Below, one piece after another: positions 1 through 4,596 of a stretch of DNA of 10,602 bases (position 1 is its first letter; each line of letters begins with the position of its first letter). This stretch comes from Nitrososphaerota archaeon. Lineage in GTDB: Archaea > Thermoproteota > Nitrososphaeria > Nitrososphaerales > UBA57. The DNA is taken from contig JACPBJ010000012.1 of the NCBI GenBank assembly GCA_016180375.1, positions 1-10,602 of the forward strand, given 5' to 3'. Position numbers and translations under genes: made by a program. The notes under the pieces were generated by a model. It was not told where the DNA came from. It did no database searches and saw nothing but the letters and a program-made list of their open reading frames with translations.

Positions 1-49
1 AACGGAGAGGAGCGTTAGACAGTACGCGGCTCATGGATATGCCGGAAGG

Positions 50-967
50 GTGAAGATAGGCGTAGTAAGAAAAGAGCTGCTTTCTAAGATTTCTAGGTCT
101 AGGGAGATAAATAATGTTCCAGAACCATTGAAGAAGCCAGGCAGTATTCTGAGGCTTAGTGAAGGAATTCTCATAATGGATGGCAAGAACTGGCTCAGGC
201 ACCTATTAGGGAAACTAGGATTTGGAGAAAATATGAAAATTTCGATAAAGAATGTCGGAGGTCCTTATGCACTCCTGCAAGAGTATAGAATCAGCGAAGG
301 AGACAGAAGCATTAGACTAGCGGTAAAGAAGTATCGTGATTTGAAGTCCGTGAAGTGGGTTCTGTTAAATGTATGGACGGCGAGCAGCAGAAAATTTGAG
401 ATTACGCCGTTGGCAAGGCTCCACAGGGAATATACAGCTCTCAGAGATTTCAGGAAGGAGGAGATCGATGTTCCAGAGATCATCGCTGTTATCGGTCCCT
501 CTAGAATACTTGTGACTAGTTTCATAGATGGTATTGATCTGGGAACGATAGCAAAAGAAGTGCTTGCAGGTAAACGGGATGATCTTTCTCCTATCAGCAT
601 GTACGGCAAGACTCTGGCAAGAGTTCACTCCTTGGACTATGCGTTGGGAGACGCAAAACCGAATAACGCTCTCCTGAGTGATTCCCACATCTATCTAACT
701 GATTTTGAGCAAACCAGAGTTGGAGGAGACAGAGCCTGGGACATCTCAGTATTCATCTATTATTCACTGAAGCTCAGTATAAACGGAAAGTCATCCAGAG
801 ATTTCGTCAGAGCATTTCTTGAAGGATATTTAGAAGACGGCAACAGAGAAATAGTCTCCGCGTCTTTGAAAGCCAAATACTATGAACCGTTCTTCCCCAT
901 ACTCGCGCCTAATGTTGTTCTAGCTGCCAGAGATGAGATAGCTAAAGCGTTGTCTAAGACTTCTTGA
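50..967 (+). CDS. Bud32/RIO-like protein kinase-fold protein
   Basis: Probable ATP-dependent kinase of the Bud32/RIO/lipopolysaccharide-kinase type; the substrate is unknown. Counting from the GTG at 50, an AVKKY segment near 91-95 fits the beta-3 lysine, HREY near 125-128 the helix-C glutamate, GDAKPNN (200-206) the catalytic Asp/Asn loop and DFE (218-220) the metal-binding DFG position. A clear glycine-rich loop is missing, and the linker between the lysine and helix C is unusual, Trp-rich and basic. The start is uncertain: the frame is open back to base 2, so the gene may begin outside the window. The ATG at 233 has a GGAG five bases upstream and sits just before the kinase-like part, so the first 61 residues may not be translated or may be an extra N-terminal segment. 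The last 14 nt overlap the convergent rps27ae. It is not a canonical Bud32, because the GAEA-type N-terminus is absent. Confidence 0.7.
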   Translation: MKIGVVRKELLSKISRSREINNVPEPLKKPGSILRLSEGILIMDGKNWLRHLLGKLGFGENMKISIKNVGGPYALLQEYRISEGDRSIRLAVKKYRDLKSVKWVLLNVWTASSRKFEITPLARLHREYTALRDFRKEEIDVPEIIAVIGPSRILVTSFIDGIDLGTIAKEVLAGKRDDLSPISMYGKTLARVHSLDYALGDAKPNNALLSDSHIYLTDFEQTRVGGDRAWDISVFIYYSLKLSINGKSSRDFVRAFLEGYLEDGNREIVSASLKAKYYEPFFPILAPNVVLAARDEIAKALSKTS

Positions 968-1214
968 AAGTTGTATAGCCGCAGTTTCCACAGGATAATC
1001 TGTTCTTGTGCTCTGCAAGAAACCTGCCTTTTCCGCATCTAGGGCATTCTTTCTTCAGCCTCTCCAAGGCATCTCCTTTGACCTTGTAAAACTTGTAAAC
1101 CTGAGGACTGACCTTCGGTTTTCTCTTCTTCTTCCCCTTCGGTACTGGCGCAGCTGCTGGTGCTTCTGTAGGTGCAGGAGCTGGAGCTGGTGCCGGAGGT
1201 GGAGCTTTAGACAT
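954..1214 (-). CDS. rps27ae: Small ribosomal subunit protein S27ae (eS31)
   Basis: Zinc-binding protein of the archaeal small ribosomal subunit. The C-terminal half carries CPRC (57-60) and CGNC (75-78), a four-cysteine zinc ribbon, preceded by the family-typical segment KVSPQVYKFYKVKG (34-47). The 86-residue chain is longer than the roughly 50-65 residues usual in archaea because it starts with about 33 residues of Ala/Pro repeats followed by a Lys/Arg cluster. Its ATG follows the rps24e TAG directly (TAGATG), so the two genes are almost certainly one transcript and may be translationally coupled. There is no ubiquitin fusion, as expected for archaea. The 3' end overlaps the convergent kinase gene by 14 nt. 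Confidence 0.95.
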   Translation of the reverse strand: MSKAPPPAPAPAPAPTEAPAAAPVPKGKKKRKPKVSPQVYKFYKVKGDALERLKKECPRCGKGRFLAEHKNRLSCGNCGYTTFKKS

Positions 1215-1616
1215 CTACTTCTTCTCTTCCTTTGAAGCTGCTGCTTTTGGCGCCTCGGCCTTTGCTTCTGCTTTAGGAGGTGCGGCTACCGGTGCTGCCT
1301 TGGATTGCTTAGCCGCTTCTACTGCTTTCTGTCTCTCCTCCTTCGATAATGATCTTAGCATAAGATGCTTTGGAAGATATTTCTTTGCAAGTTCGGGATT
1401 ATCGTAAATGTAAAAGACGCCTTTTGCGGAACTGGCTCCGGCTTGGAAATTGATCTTTATTGGGAATACTTTTGATTTGTCAACGCTTAGCTGCTGAGCA
1501 ACTGCGTTAGCGGCATCGTCTCTCTTTAGAGTTCCCTTTATGTCCTTGAAACTTACGGTAACTTCCTTCCTGCTGAGGAACTTGTTCTCCTGTTCTTGTA
1601 CTAGCTCTGTAAGCAT
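1215..1616 (-). CDS. rps24e: Small ribosomal subunit protein S24e
   Basis: Archaeal/eukaryotic-type component of the small ribosomal subunit. Residues from about 10 to 100 carry the S24e fold: ENKFLSRKEV at the start, a KDIKGTLKRDDAANAVAQQL helix, the VFPIKINFQAG strand and the conserved AKGVFYIYDNPELAKKYLPKHL segment. Residues 104-133 form an added Ala/Pro/Lys/Glu tail. First gene of a two-gene operon with rps27ae. The ATG at 1616 is supported by a TATA-like element about 30 nt upstream on the minus strand, implying a leader of only a few nucleotides, and no Shine-Dalgarno is seen. Confidence 0.95.
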   Translation of the reverse strand: MLTELVQEQENKFLSRKEVTVSFKDIKGTLKRDDAANAVAQQLSVDKSKVFPIKINFQAGASSAKGVFYIYDNPELAKKYLPKHLMLRSLSKEERQKAVEAAKQSKAAPVAAPPKAEAKAEAPKAAASKEEKK

Positions 1617-1642
1617 AGGAAGACATCGAAAATGTGTATCTG

Positions 1643-1650
1643 TATTAATA
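1643..1650 (-). promoter_or_regulatory. TATA-like box for rps24e operon
   Basis: On the minus strand this reads TATTAATA within ATTAAAGTATTAATAC, centred about 30 nt before the rps24e ATG. This predicts a nearly leaderless ribosomal-protein mRNA. Inferred from spacing and composition only. Confidence 0.4.
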
Positions 1651-1664
1651 CTTTAATGAGCACG

Positions 1665-1687
1665 CCCCTGCAAAAGCTACGGAGGGG
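1665..1687 (+). repeat. Diverged hairpin unit A
   Basis: CCCCT (1665-1669) can pair with AGGGG (1683-1687). First of three units in which a C-run and a G-run flank 13-16 bases; the C-runs start at 1665, 1728 and 1787, so the period is about 60 nt. The G-run is followed by CTGCAATATAA (1690-1700), which recurs after unit B. CCTGC (1689-1693) can also pair with GCAGG (1702-1706). Confidence 0.45.
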
Positions 1688-1727
1688 ACCTGCAATATAA
1701 AGCAGGATTGGTTACTAACAAATCGTA

Positions 1728-1751
1728 CCCCTTAGTATGAGCTATACGGGG
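1728..1751 (+). repeat. Diverged hairpin unit B
   Basis: CCCC (1728-1731) pairs with GGGG (1748-1751). After a three-base bulge, GTAT (1735-1738) pairs with ATAC (1744-1747) around a GAGCT loop. It is followed by CTGCAATATAT (1755-1765), almost the same sequence that follows unit A. Confidence 0.45.
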
Positions 1752-1759
1752 GGGCTGCA

Positions 1760-1767
1760 ATATATAC
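1760..1767 (+). promoter_or_regulatory. TATA-like box upstream of the candidate RNA
   Basis: AATATATA gives a predicted transcript start near 1788-1790, just before hairpin unit C and the candidate structured RNA. A similar AATATAAA at 1694-1701 lies before unit B. Inferred from composition and spacing only. Confidence 0.3.
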
Positions 1768-1786
1768 TACAATGAGTACTTGTTTG

Positions 1787-1810
1787 CCCCTACGTGCAAA
1801 CTACTAGGGG
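1787..1810 (+). repeat. Hairpin unit C with two exclusive pairings
   Basis: CCCCTA (1787-1792) can pair with TAGGGG (1805-1810). The overlapping GTTTGC (1782-1787) can instead pair with GCAAAC (1796-1801) around an 8-nt loop. The two helices compete for 1787-1801, and the G-run at 1806-1813 can also pair far downstream with 1969-1976. Diverged third copy of the units at 1665 and 1728. Confidence 0.45.
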
Positions 1811-1976
1811 GGAGTCAGCATGAGATCGGATTTCTCTGTCTTGGTTGCTTCATGCTGCCGAGAAAGCTTCTGCAATTGCATGAGATCGATGTTATTTTAT
1901 TGTTAATCTCGGATTGGTAGAGTACTGTGATACTCTAGGCATGAAAATATCCTCTGCAATGAGGCTAGTCCCCCCT
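1806..1976 (+). ncRNA. Candidate structured non-coding RNA, unrecognised family
   Basis: No credible coding frame covers this stretch, but five perfect complementary pairings nest without conflict. AGGGGGGA (1806-1813) pairs with TCCCCCCT (1969-1976) and closes the domain. Inside it are CAGCATGA (1816-1823) with TCATGCTG (1850-1857), CCGAGA (1858-1863) with TCTCGG (1907-1912), TAGAGTA (1918-1924) with TACTCTA (1931-1937) around a 6-nt loop, and CCTC (1951-1954) with GAGG (1961-1964). The second and third helices abut and could stack. TTTCTC (1831-1836) could also pair with GAGAAA (1860-1865), as an alternative or pseudoknot. A TATA-like box lies upstream at 1760-1767. I do not recognise RNase P, SRP, 5S, or a C/D or H/ACA guide RNA. 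The plus strand is assumed from the promoter; the minus strand would fold similarly. Several of these pairings could arise by chance in 400 nt. Confidence 0.35.
1818..1888 (+). repeat. 11-nt direct repeat pair
   Basis: GCATGAGATCG occurs at 1818-1828 and again at 1878-1888, exactly 60 nt apart, matching the roughly 60-nt period of the upstream hairpin units. The second copy follows CTGCAATT, another instance of the CTGCAAT motif that recurs at 1690, 1755, 1870 and 1954. Confidence 0.5.
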
Positions 1977-2019
1977 TCTATACATAAACTCAAAAAGTTT
2001 CAGAAATTTGTAGGAATCA

Positions 2020-2027
2020 ATTTTAAG
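2020..2027 (+). promoter_or_regulatory. TATA-like box for tRNA-Ser
   Basis: ATTTTAAG is centred about 27 nt before the first base of the tRNA, the normal archaeal TATA-to-start distance. Confidence 0.45.
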
Positions 2028-2050
2028 CTGAATAATCTCGCTTTGTGTTG

Positions 2051-2156
2051 GCCGGGGTGGCAGAGTGGCCTATTGCGCGGATCCTGTAAAAGGAGCGTAA
2101 GCCTTGAGAGCCCGTGTCCCTTCGGGGACTCGTCGGTTCGAATCCGACCCCCGGCG
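2051..2156 (+). tRNA. tRNA-Ser(UGA), intron-containing
   Basis: Type II tRNA that decodes UCA serine codons. The acceptor stem is GCCGGGG (2051-2057) with CCCCGGC (2149-2155), followed by discriminator G at 2156, typical of archaeal tRNA-Ser. The D stem is GCAG/TTGC, the long variable arm has GTCCC/GGGAC around TTCG, and the T arm is GTCGG-TTCGAAT-CCGAC (2132-2148). A regular anticodon stem (CGGGC with GCCCG) forms only if 2081-2100 is removed. The loop is then CTTGAGA with anticodon TGA at 2105-2107. The mature RNA would be 86 nt. The CCA end is not encoded: TCCA follows the discriminator, offset by one base. Confidence 0.9.
2081..2100 (+). other. tRNA intron at position 29/30
   Basis: 20-nt intron inside the anticodon stem, not at the canonical 37/38 site. 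A bulge-helix-bulge can be drawn. The central 4-bp helix is exon GCGC (2075-2078) with intron GCGT (2095-2098). The bulges are GGA (2079-2081) and AAG (2099-2101), each cut after its second base. The inner helix is TCCT (2082-2085) with AGGA (2091-2094) around GTAAA. The outer exon helix is weak or absent, so this is a relaxed motif for the archaeal splicing endonuclease. The boundaries are fixed by restoring five base pairs of the anticodon stem. Confidence 0.8.
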
Positions 2157-2179
2157 TCCAAAATCCTAAAAGAACAAAA

Positions 2180-2188
2180 CTTAATTTC
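2180..2188 (+). promoter_or_regulatory. TATA-like box for antitoxin-like gene
   Basis: CTTAATTTC is centred 24 nt before the GTG at 2208 and no ribosome-binding site is seen, which supports a leaderless mRNA beginning at that GTG. Confidence 0.35.
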
Positions 2189-2207
2189 TTCACTAATGTG
2201 ATTAACA

Positions 2208-2432
2208 GTGAGAATCGTGACTACCGAGGCCTCTGAGTTAGAAGCGATACATAAGGAACTCAAGATTATGAACCAGAGACTTGCTTCGATAAAGGACATG
2301 ATAGAAGAAGTTATCATAAGAGATTTGCCAAAGGTAAAGGTCAGCAAGAAGGAACTGAAAGAAATAACGGAATCAATCTCTGAGGTGAAACGCGGAAGAT
2401 GTACTACATTGGAAGAGCTTAGAAGTGTCTAG
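2208..2432 (+). CDS. Small antitoxin-like protein
   Basis: 74-residue, highly charged, helical protein. Residues 8-40 look coiled-coil (SELEAIHKELKIMNQRL), and the C-terminus, SISEVKRGRCTTLEELRSV, resembles the toxin-binding tails of small archaeal antitoxins that precede RelE/ParE-type toxins. A DNA-binding motif is not obvious, so the family is not assigned. The GTG start is supported by a TATA-like box at the leaderless distance. The gene's last 8 nt overlap a second GTG (2425) opening a short frame that reads like the start of a RelE/ParE toxin, the overlap typical of toxin-antitoxin operons. Because the toxin frame breaks after 17 codons, the antitoxin may be an orphan. Confidence 0.6.
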   Translation: MRIVTTEASELEAIHKELKIMNQRLASIKDMIEEVIIRDLPKVKVSKKELKEITESISEVKRGRCTTLEELRSV

Positions 2433-2478
2433 ATATGCTGTATTTGCTGAGTCAGTTAGATTTTGCGTAAACGCCTAG
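2425..2478 (+). pseudogene. Possible RelE/ParE-type toxin remnant
   Basis: A GTG at 2425, overlapping the antitoxin stop, opens 17 codons reading MSRYAVFAESVRFCVNA before TAG. The RYAVFAESVR part resembles the first beta strand and helix of RelE/ParE toxins. Nothing after it in this frame continues the domain; the full toxin would need about 85 residues. Interpreted as a decayed toxin, but the match is short and could be chance. Confidence 0.3.
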
Positions 2479-2606
2479 ACTCGATAGAAGAAGCCCTTGC
2501 AGAAGAAATGACTGAGGATGATAAACGAGCACTCAAAGAAGCTTTGAAGGAACATGGAGAAGGAAAAACGGTTCCTTTCAAGAAGTCAAAGGCCAACAAA
2601 CATTGA
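2463..2606 (+). CDS. Small RelB-like antitoxin or remnant
   Basis: 47 codons from a TTG at 2463, preceded in frame by a stop at 2457. The peptide RLDSIEEALAEEMTEDDKRA then LKEALKEHGEGKTVPFKK resembles archaeal RelB-type antitoxins, whose C-termini often carry a GKTVPF-like segment. The frame stops at 2606. A second frame (ATG 2554 to stop 2652) continues with NIEGLSISELDEFLKILLAS, which may be coding sequence displaced by a frameshift. There is no toxin gene behind it. It could be a second relic of a toxin-antitoxin cluster, a short real gene, or noise. Confidence 0.35.
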   Translation: MRKRLDSIEEALAEEMTEDDKRALKEALKEHGEGKTVPFKKSKANKH

Positions 2607-2733
2607 AGGTCTTTCTATAAGTGAGCTAGACGAGTTCTTGAAGATTCTGCTAGCATCCTGAAAGCTCAAATCTTACCCCTTTATGTTATCTAACTGGATC
2701 AGGTCAAAAGTTTGTATCGCAAACGAATGGTGC

Positions 2734-3306
2734 ATGGTTGAGTTGGAAAGGAGAAAGATATTGATGGGTTCCGGCATAGCCCTCTTGGCTCTCCTAGTTA
2801 TTGGAGGAGTATGGTTTTCTCAAAACAAAAGCATATTCAGCATCTCCGAATCTCCTGAGTATAAGCTCCTGAAGATACACGGTGAAGCTACTGGCCTCTA
2901 TAATCAGGAGTACTTGCTGTGGCAAAGTTGGACTGGTGGAAACATCACAACTAAGGAGTTCTATGATGGAACCAAGCCGGTAGTGGAAAAACTGAACTCC
3001 TTGGTATTACAGATCAATGCAACAACGGTCCCTGAAGAATGGGAGGAAGCCTATGGCAACTATGGAGCCTACCTTGTAATGCTTCGTGATGCTTTCTCGC
3101 TTATGTACGCCTATGCCGTAGAGAAGGAAAAGAACAATCTTAGCCCGGATGATGAAGCTTTTGTAGGGCAGCGTATATCGCAATACATGCAGGAAGCAAA
3201 CAACTACTTCCAGACATCATGGGGCTCGTGGCCCGTAATGCCTCAGTTTCTTTCACCACCCTCACTCAGACCGTTCCCGCCTTCCCCCATACAGGGTGGA
3301 GGCTAG
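2734..3306 (+). CDS. Single-pass membrane-anchored protein of unknown function
   Basis: I do not recognise the family. From the ATG at 2734 the protein has 190 residues: basic ELERRK, one hydrophobic segment at about 12-29 (GIALLALLVIGGVWF), then an extracytoplasmic helical domain rich in Trp, Tyr and Glu. Three N-glycosylation sequons (N31, N70, N95) would suit an exposed archaeal protein. No lipobox or metal-binding motif is seen. The C-terminal 25 residues are Pro/Ser/Gly-rich and encoded partly by an inverted repeat (3279-3303). The frame also allows an ATG at 2683 (207 residues), but the 17 extra residues are untypical before a signal anchor. A TATA-like TTTATGTTATC at 2680-2690 would start transcription near 2711, favouring 2734. 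The stop codon overlaps the msrA stop at a CTAG palindrome. Confidence 0.65.
   Translation: MVELERRKILMGSGIALLALLVIGGVWFSQNKSIFSISESPEYKLLKIHGEATGLYNQEYLLWQSWTGGNITTKEFYDGTKPVVEKLNSLVLQINATTVPEEWEEAYGNYGAYLVMLRDAFSLMYAYAVEKEKNNLSPDDEAFVGQRISQYMQEANNYFQTSWGSWPVMPQFLSPPSLRPFPPSPIQGGG
3279..3303. repeat. Inverted repeat at convergent gene ends
   Basis: GCCTTC-C-CCC (3279-3288) pairs with GGG-T-GGAGGC (3294-3303) around ATACA: nine pairs, one of them T-G, and one mismatch. It encodes the last residues of the membrane protein and ends exactly at the msrA stop codon. No T-run follows on either strand, so it is not a classic intrinsic terminator; it could stabilise 3' ends or be a small mobile-repeat remnant. 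Confidence 0.45.
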
Positions 3307-3794
3307 AGGTGTTTGATGCTCCTCATTGGAGCGATGCCACACTTCTCGTAATACTGTTGATGGTATTCTTCTGCTCTCCAGAATTCTGAAGCTGGAGCAA
3401 TCTCCGTTACAATTGGCTTCCTGTATTTCCCTGATTCTTGGAGCTTCTCCTTTGATGCCTTCGCTAATTTCTCCTGCTCGGCATTGTGGAAGAATATGGC
3501 AGACCTGTATTGCGTGCCCTCATCTGGGCCCTGACGGTTCGGCGTCGTTGGATCATGATTTCCCCAGAACAGATTGAGAAGATCTTCATAAGAAACCTTC
3601 GAAGGATCGTATTCTACCTGCACAACTTCGACATGCCCAGTCTTATCGGTGCAAACATCTTCGTAAGTCGGATTCTTGAGCCGGCCTCCCATGTAGCCTA
3701 CGGTAGTAGATGTAACTCCATTTACCTTGCGAAAATCATCTTCAACATGCCAGAAACATCCTGCTCCAAAAGTCGCTTTCTCCATTTTATTCAT
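3303..3794 (-). CDS. msrA: Peptide methionine (S)-S-oxide reductase MsrA
   Basis: Repairs oxidised methionine by reducing methionine-S-sulfoxide in proteins and free methionine, in the cytoplasm, using thioredoxin-type electron donors. The 163-residue length is normal for a short MsrA. The signature GCFW gives catalytic Cys13. GHVEVVQVEYDP (53-64) carries the conserved Glu56, followed by LFWGNHDPTTPNRQGPDEGT and QYRSAIFF (95-102). Cys152 in YYEKCG is the likely resolving cysteine; Cys48 may also take part. The ATG at 3794 lies 26 nt from a TATATA element, giving a leaderless start; the ATG at 3785 is an alternative. It ends tail to tail with the membrane protein, sharing CTAG. Confidence 0.95.
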   Translation of the reverse strand: MNKMEKATFGAGCFWHVEDDFRKVNGVTSTTVGYMGGRLKNPTYEDVCTDKTGHVEVVQVEYDPSKVSYEDLLNLFWGNHDPTTPNRQGPDEGTQYRSAIFFHNAEQEKLAKASKEKLQESGKYRKPIVTEIAPASEFWRAEEYHQQYYEKCGIAPMRSIKHL

Positions 3795-3816
3795 GGGTAA
3801 AAATCTGTTCTTGTCC

Positions 3817-3824
3817 GATATATC
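3817..3824 (-). promoter_or_regulatory. TATA box for msrA
   Basis: GATATATC, itself palindromic, is centred 26-27 nt before the msrA ATG at 3794. This fits transcription beginning at the start codon. Confidence 0.5.
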
Positions 3825-3843
3825 CGTATACCAAAATTCTCCG

Positions 3844-4521
3844 TTATGGGGGATTTAGAATGCCTTTGCCGACAAAACTTGCCTGCTTCCAGATTCTGTA
3901 ATATTCTGCAGGATCAACTTCTCTAGTTTCACCATTATCCACATTTACAACGTAAATCATCTGAAGTCTTGCATTTGCTATCTGTTCTTTGCTGATGGCT
4001 GGAGTGTTGTAGTATTTGTCGAGAATCTGCTTCATCTTCGCAATGTCTTCGTTGCTACGAAACCTCGGAGGCTGGAGGAAGAGCTCCGGAATTGAAAGCA
4101 GGTTATGTGGAGGCGTTCCCAAGGCGAATTTCTCTGCAAACGGACTGTATCGAGCAATCTTGCTGGCAATTCTTGCAGCGTTTGACTCGACAGGATCAAG
4201 AGCATGATCAGGAGGCACAAATCCAGTTTCTATCTCAACAATTTCTGTAGATTCACCCTTCCTTCCGAAGAGATCACAGACCAGAATGTCGCTCAGCTGC
4301 TTTTCAAGGTCTACGTTGTAGCCCTTTTTGAGAAGATGTTTTGCGCAGACCATCTCCATGACGCTGTGGTTTATCTTGACGGCGCCTTTTCTGTAGAGGA
4401 TTACGAGTTTCTTTCTGAGCCTTCTCAGCTCGGATGCGACCCAAGGGCCCTCTTCCCTTGTTATCGCGTCCGTAATAGTTGCAATATCCTGAACAAACTT
4501 CTCCAAGACTTCTGAATCCAA
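3844..4521 (-). CDS. Conserved archaeal protein, possible PD-(D/E)XK nuclease fold
   Basis: 225 residues, soluble, function not established. The middle resembles a PD-(D/E)XK core: helix NHSVMEMVCAKHLLKKGY (51-68), LSDILVCD (76-83) with Asp78/Asp83, then EIVEIETG (93-100) with acidic pairs, followed by the striking VPPDHALDP (102-110) and KIARYSPFAEKFALGTPP (121-138). The last part reads like the recurrent block of a conserved thaumarchaeal hypothetical family, but that is recollection, not a search. The start is TTG at 4521: a TATAAAAT element is centred about 25 nt upstream, which supports a leaderless TTG over longer readings. The gene lies downstream of rps10 on the same strand but has its own promoter. 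It could instead be a non-catalytic member of the fold. Confidence 0.7.
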   Translation of the reverse strand: MDSEVLEKFVQDIATITDAITREEGPWVASELRRLRKKLVILYRKGAVKINHSVMEMVCAKHLLKKGYNVDLEKQLSDILVCDLFGRKGESTEIVEIETGFVPPDHALDPVESNAARIASKIARYSPFAEKFALGTPPHNLLSIPELFLQPPRFRSNEDIAKMKQILDKYYNTPAISKEQIANARLQMIYVVNVDNGETREVDPAEYYRIWKQASFVGKGILNPP

Positions 4522-4541
4522 TTCGTAATGGGATGTCCGAA

Positions 4542-4549
4542 TATAAAAT
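4542..4549 (-). promoter_or_regulatory. TATA box fixing the TTG start at 4521
   Basis: On the minus strand this reads ATTTTATA. Its centre is about 25 nt upstream of TTG 4521, supporting a leaderless transcript with a non-ATG start. Confidence 0.5.
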
Positions 4550-4596
4550 CGACTGATCTTTTTGTAAAAGAGCTAATGCAGGGGCAGAACAGAGAT

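Noticed and set aside
1665..1888. CRISPR array
   Set aside because: The period is near 60 nt, but the units are diverged, with no identical repeats of 24-37 nt and no spacers, and no cas gene is in the window.
1806..1976. RNase P RNA, SRP RNA or 5S rRNA
   Set aside because: Too short for the first two, and none of the conserved core motifs I know for any of the three is present.
2085..2091. CTGTAAA as a tRNA-Tyr(GTA) anticodon loop
   Set aside because: Flanking bases do not form an anticodon stem, archaeal tRNA-Tyr lacks a long variable arm, and removing 2081-2100 gives a perfect tRNA-Ser stem with anticodon TGA.
2157..2160. Genome-encoded CCA end of the tRNA
   Set aside because: The bases are TCCA after discriminator G at 2156; CCA is offset by one base, so it is most likely coincidental.
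1914..2201. 95-residue plus-strand frame
   Set aside because: It runs through the whole tRNA gene and the predicted RNA region; its composition is not protein-like and it has no homology I can recognise.
2000..2347. 115-residue minus-strand frame
   Set aside because: It is antisense to the tRNA and to the antitoxin-like gene, with no supported start or family features.
3279..3303. Intrinsic terminator
   Set aside because: The hairpin is good but lacks a T-run on either strand, and archaeal termination mostly relies on oligo-T and not on hairpins.
3486..3800. 104-residue plus-strand frame
   Set aside because: Antisense shadow of msrA, whose GCFW and other family motifs are unambiguous on the minus strand.
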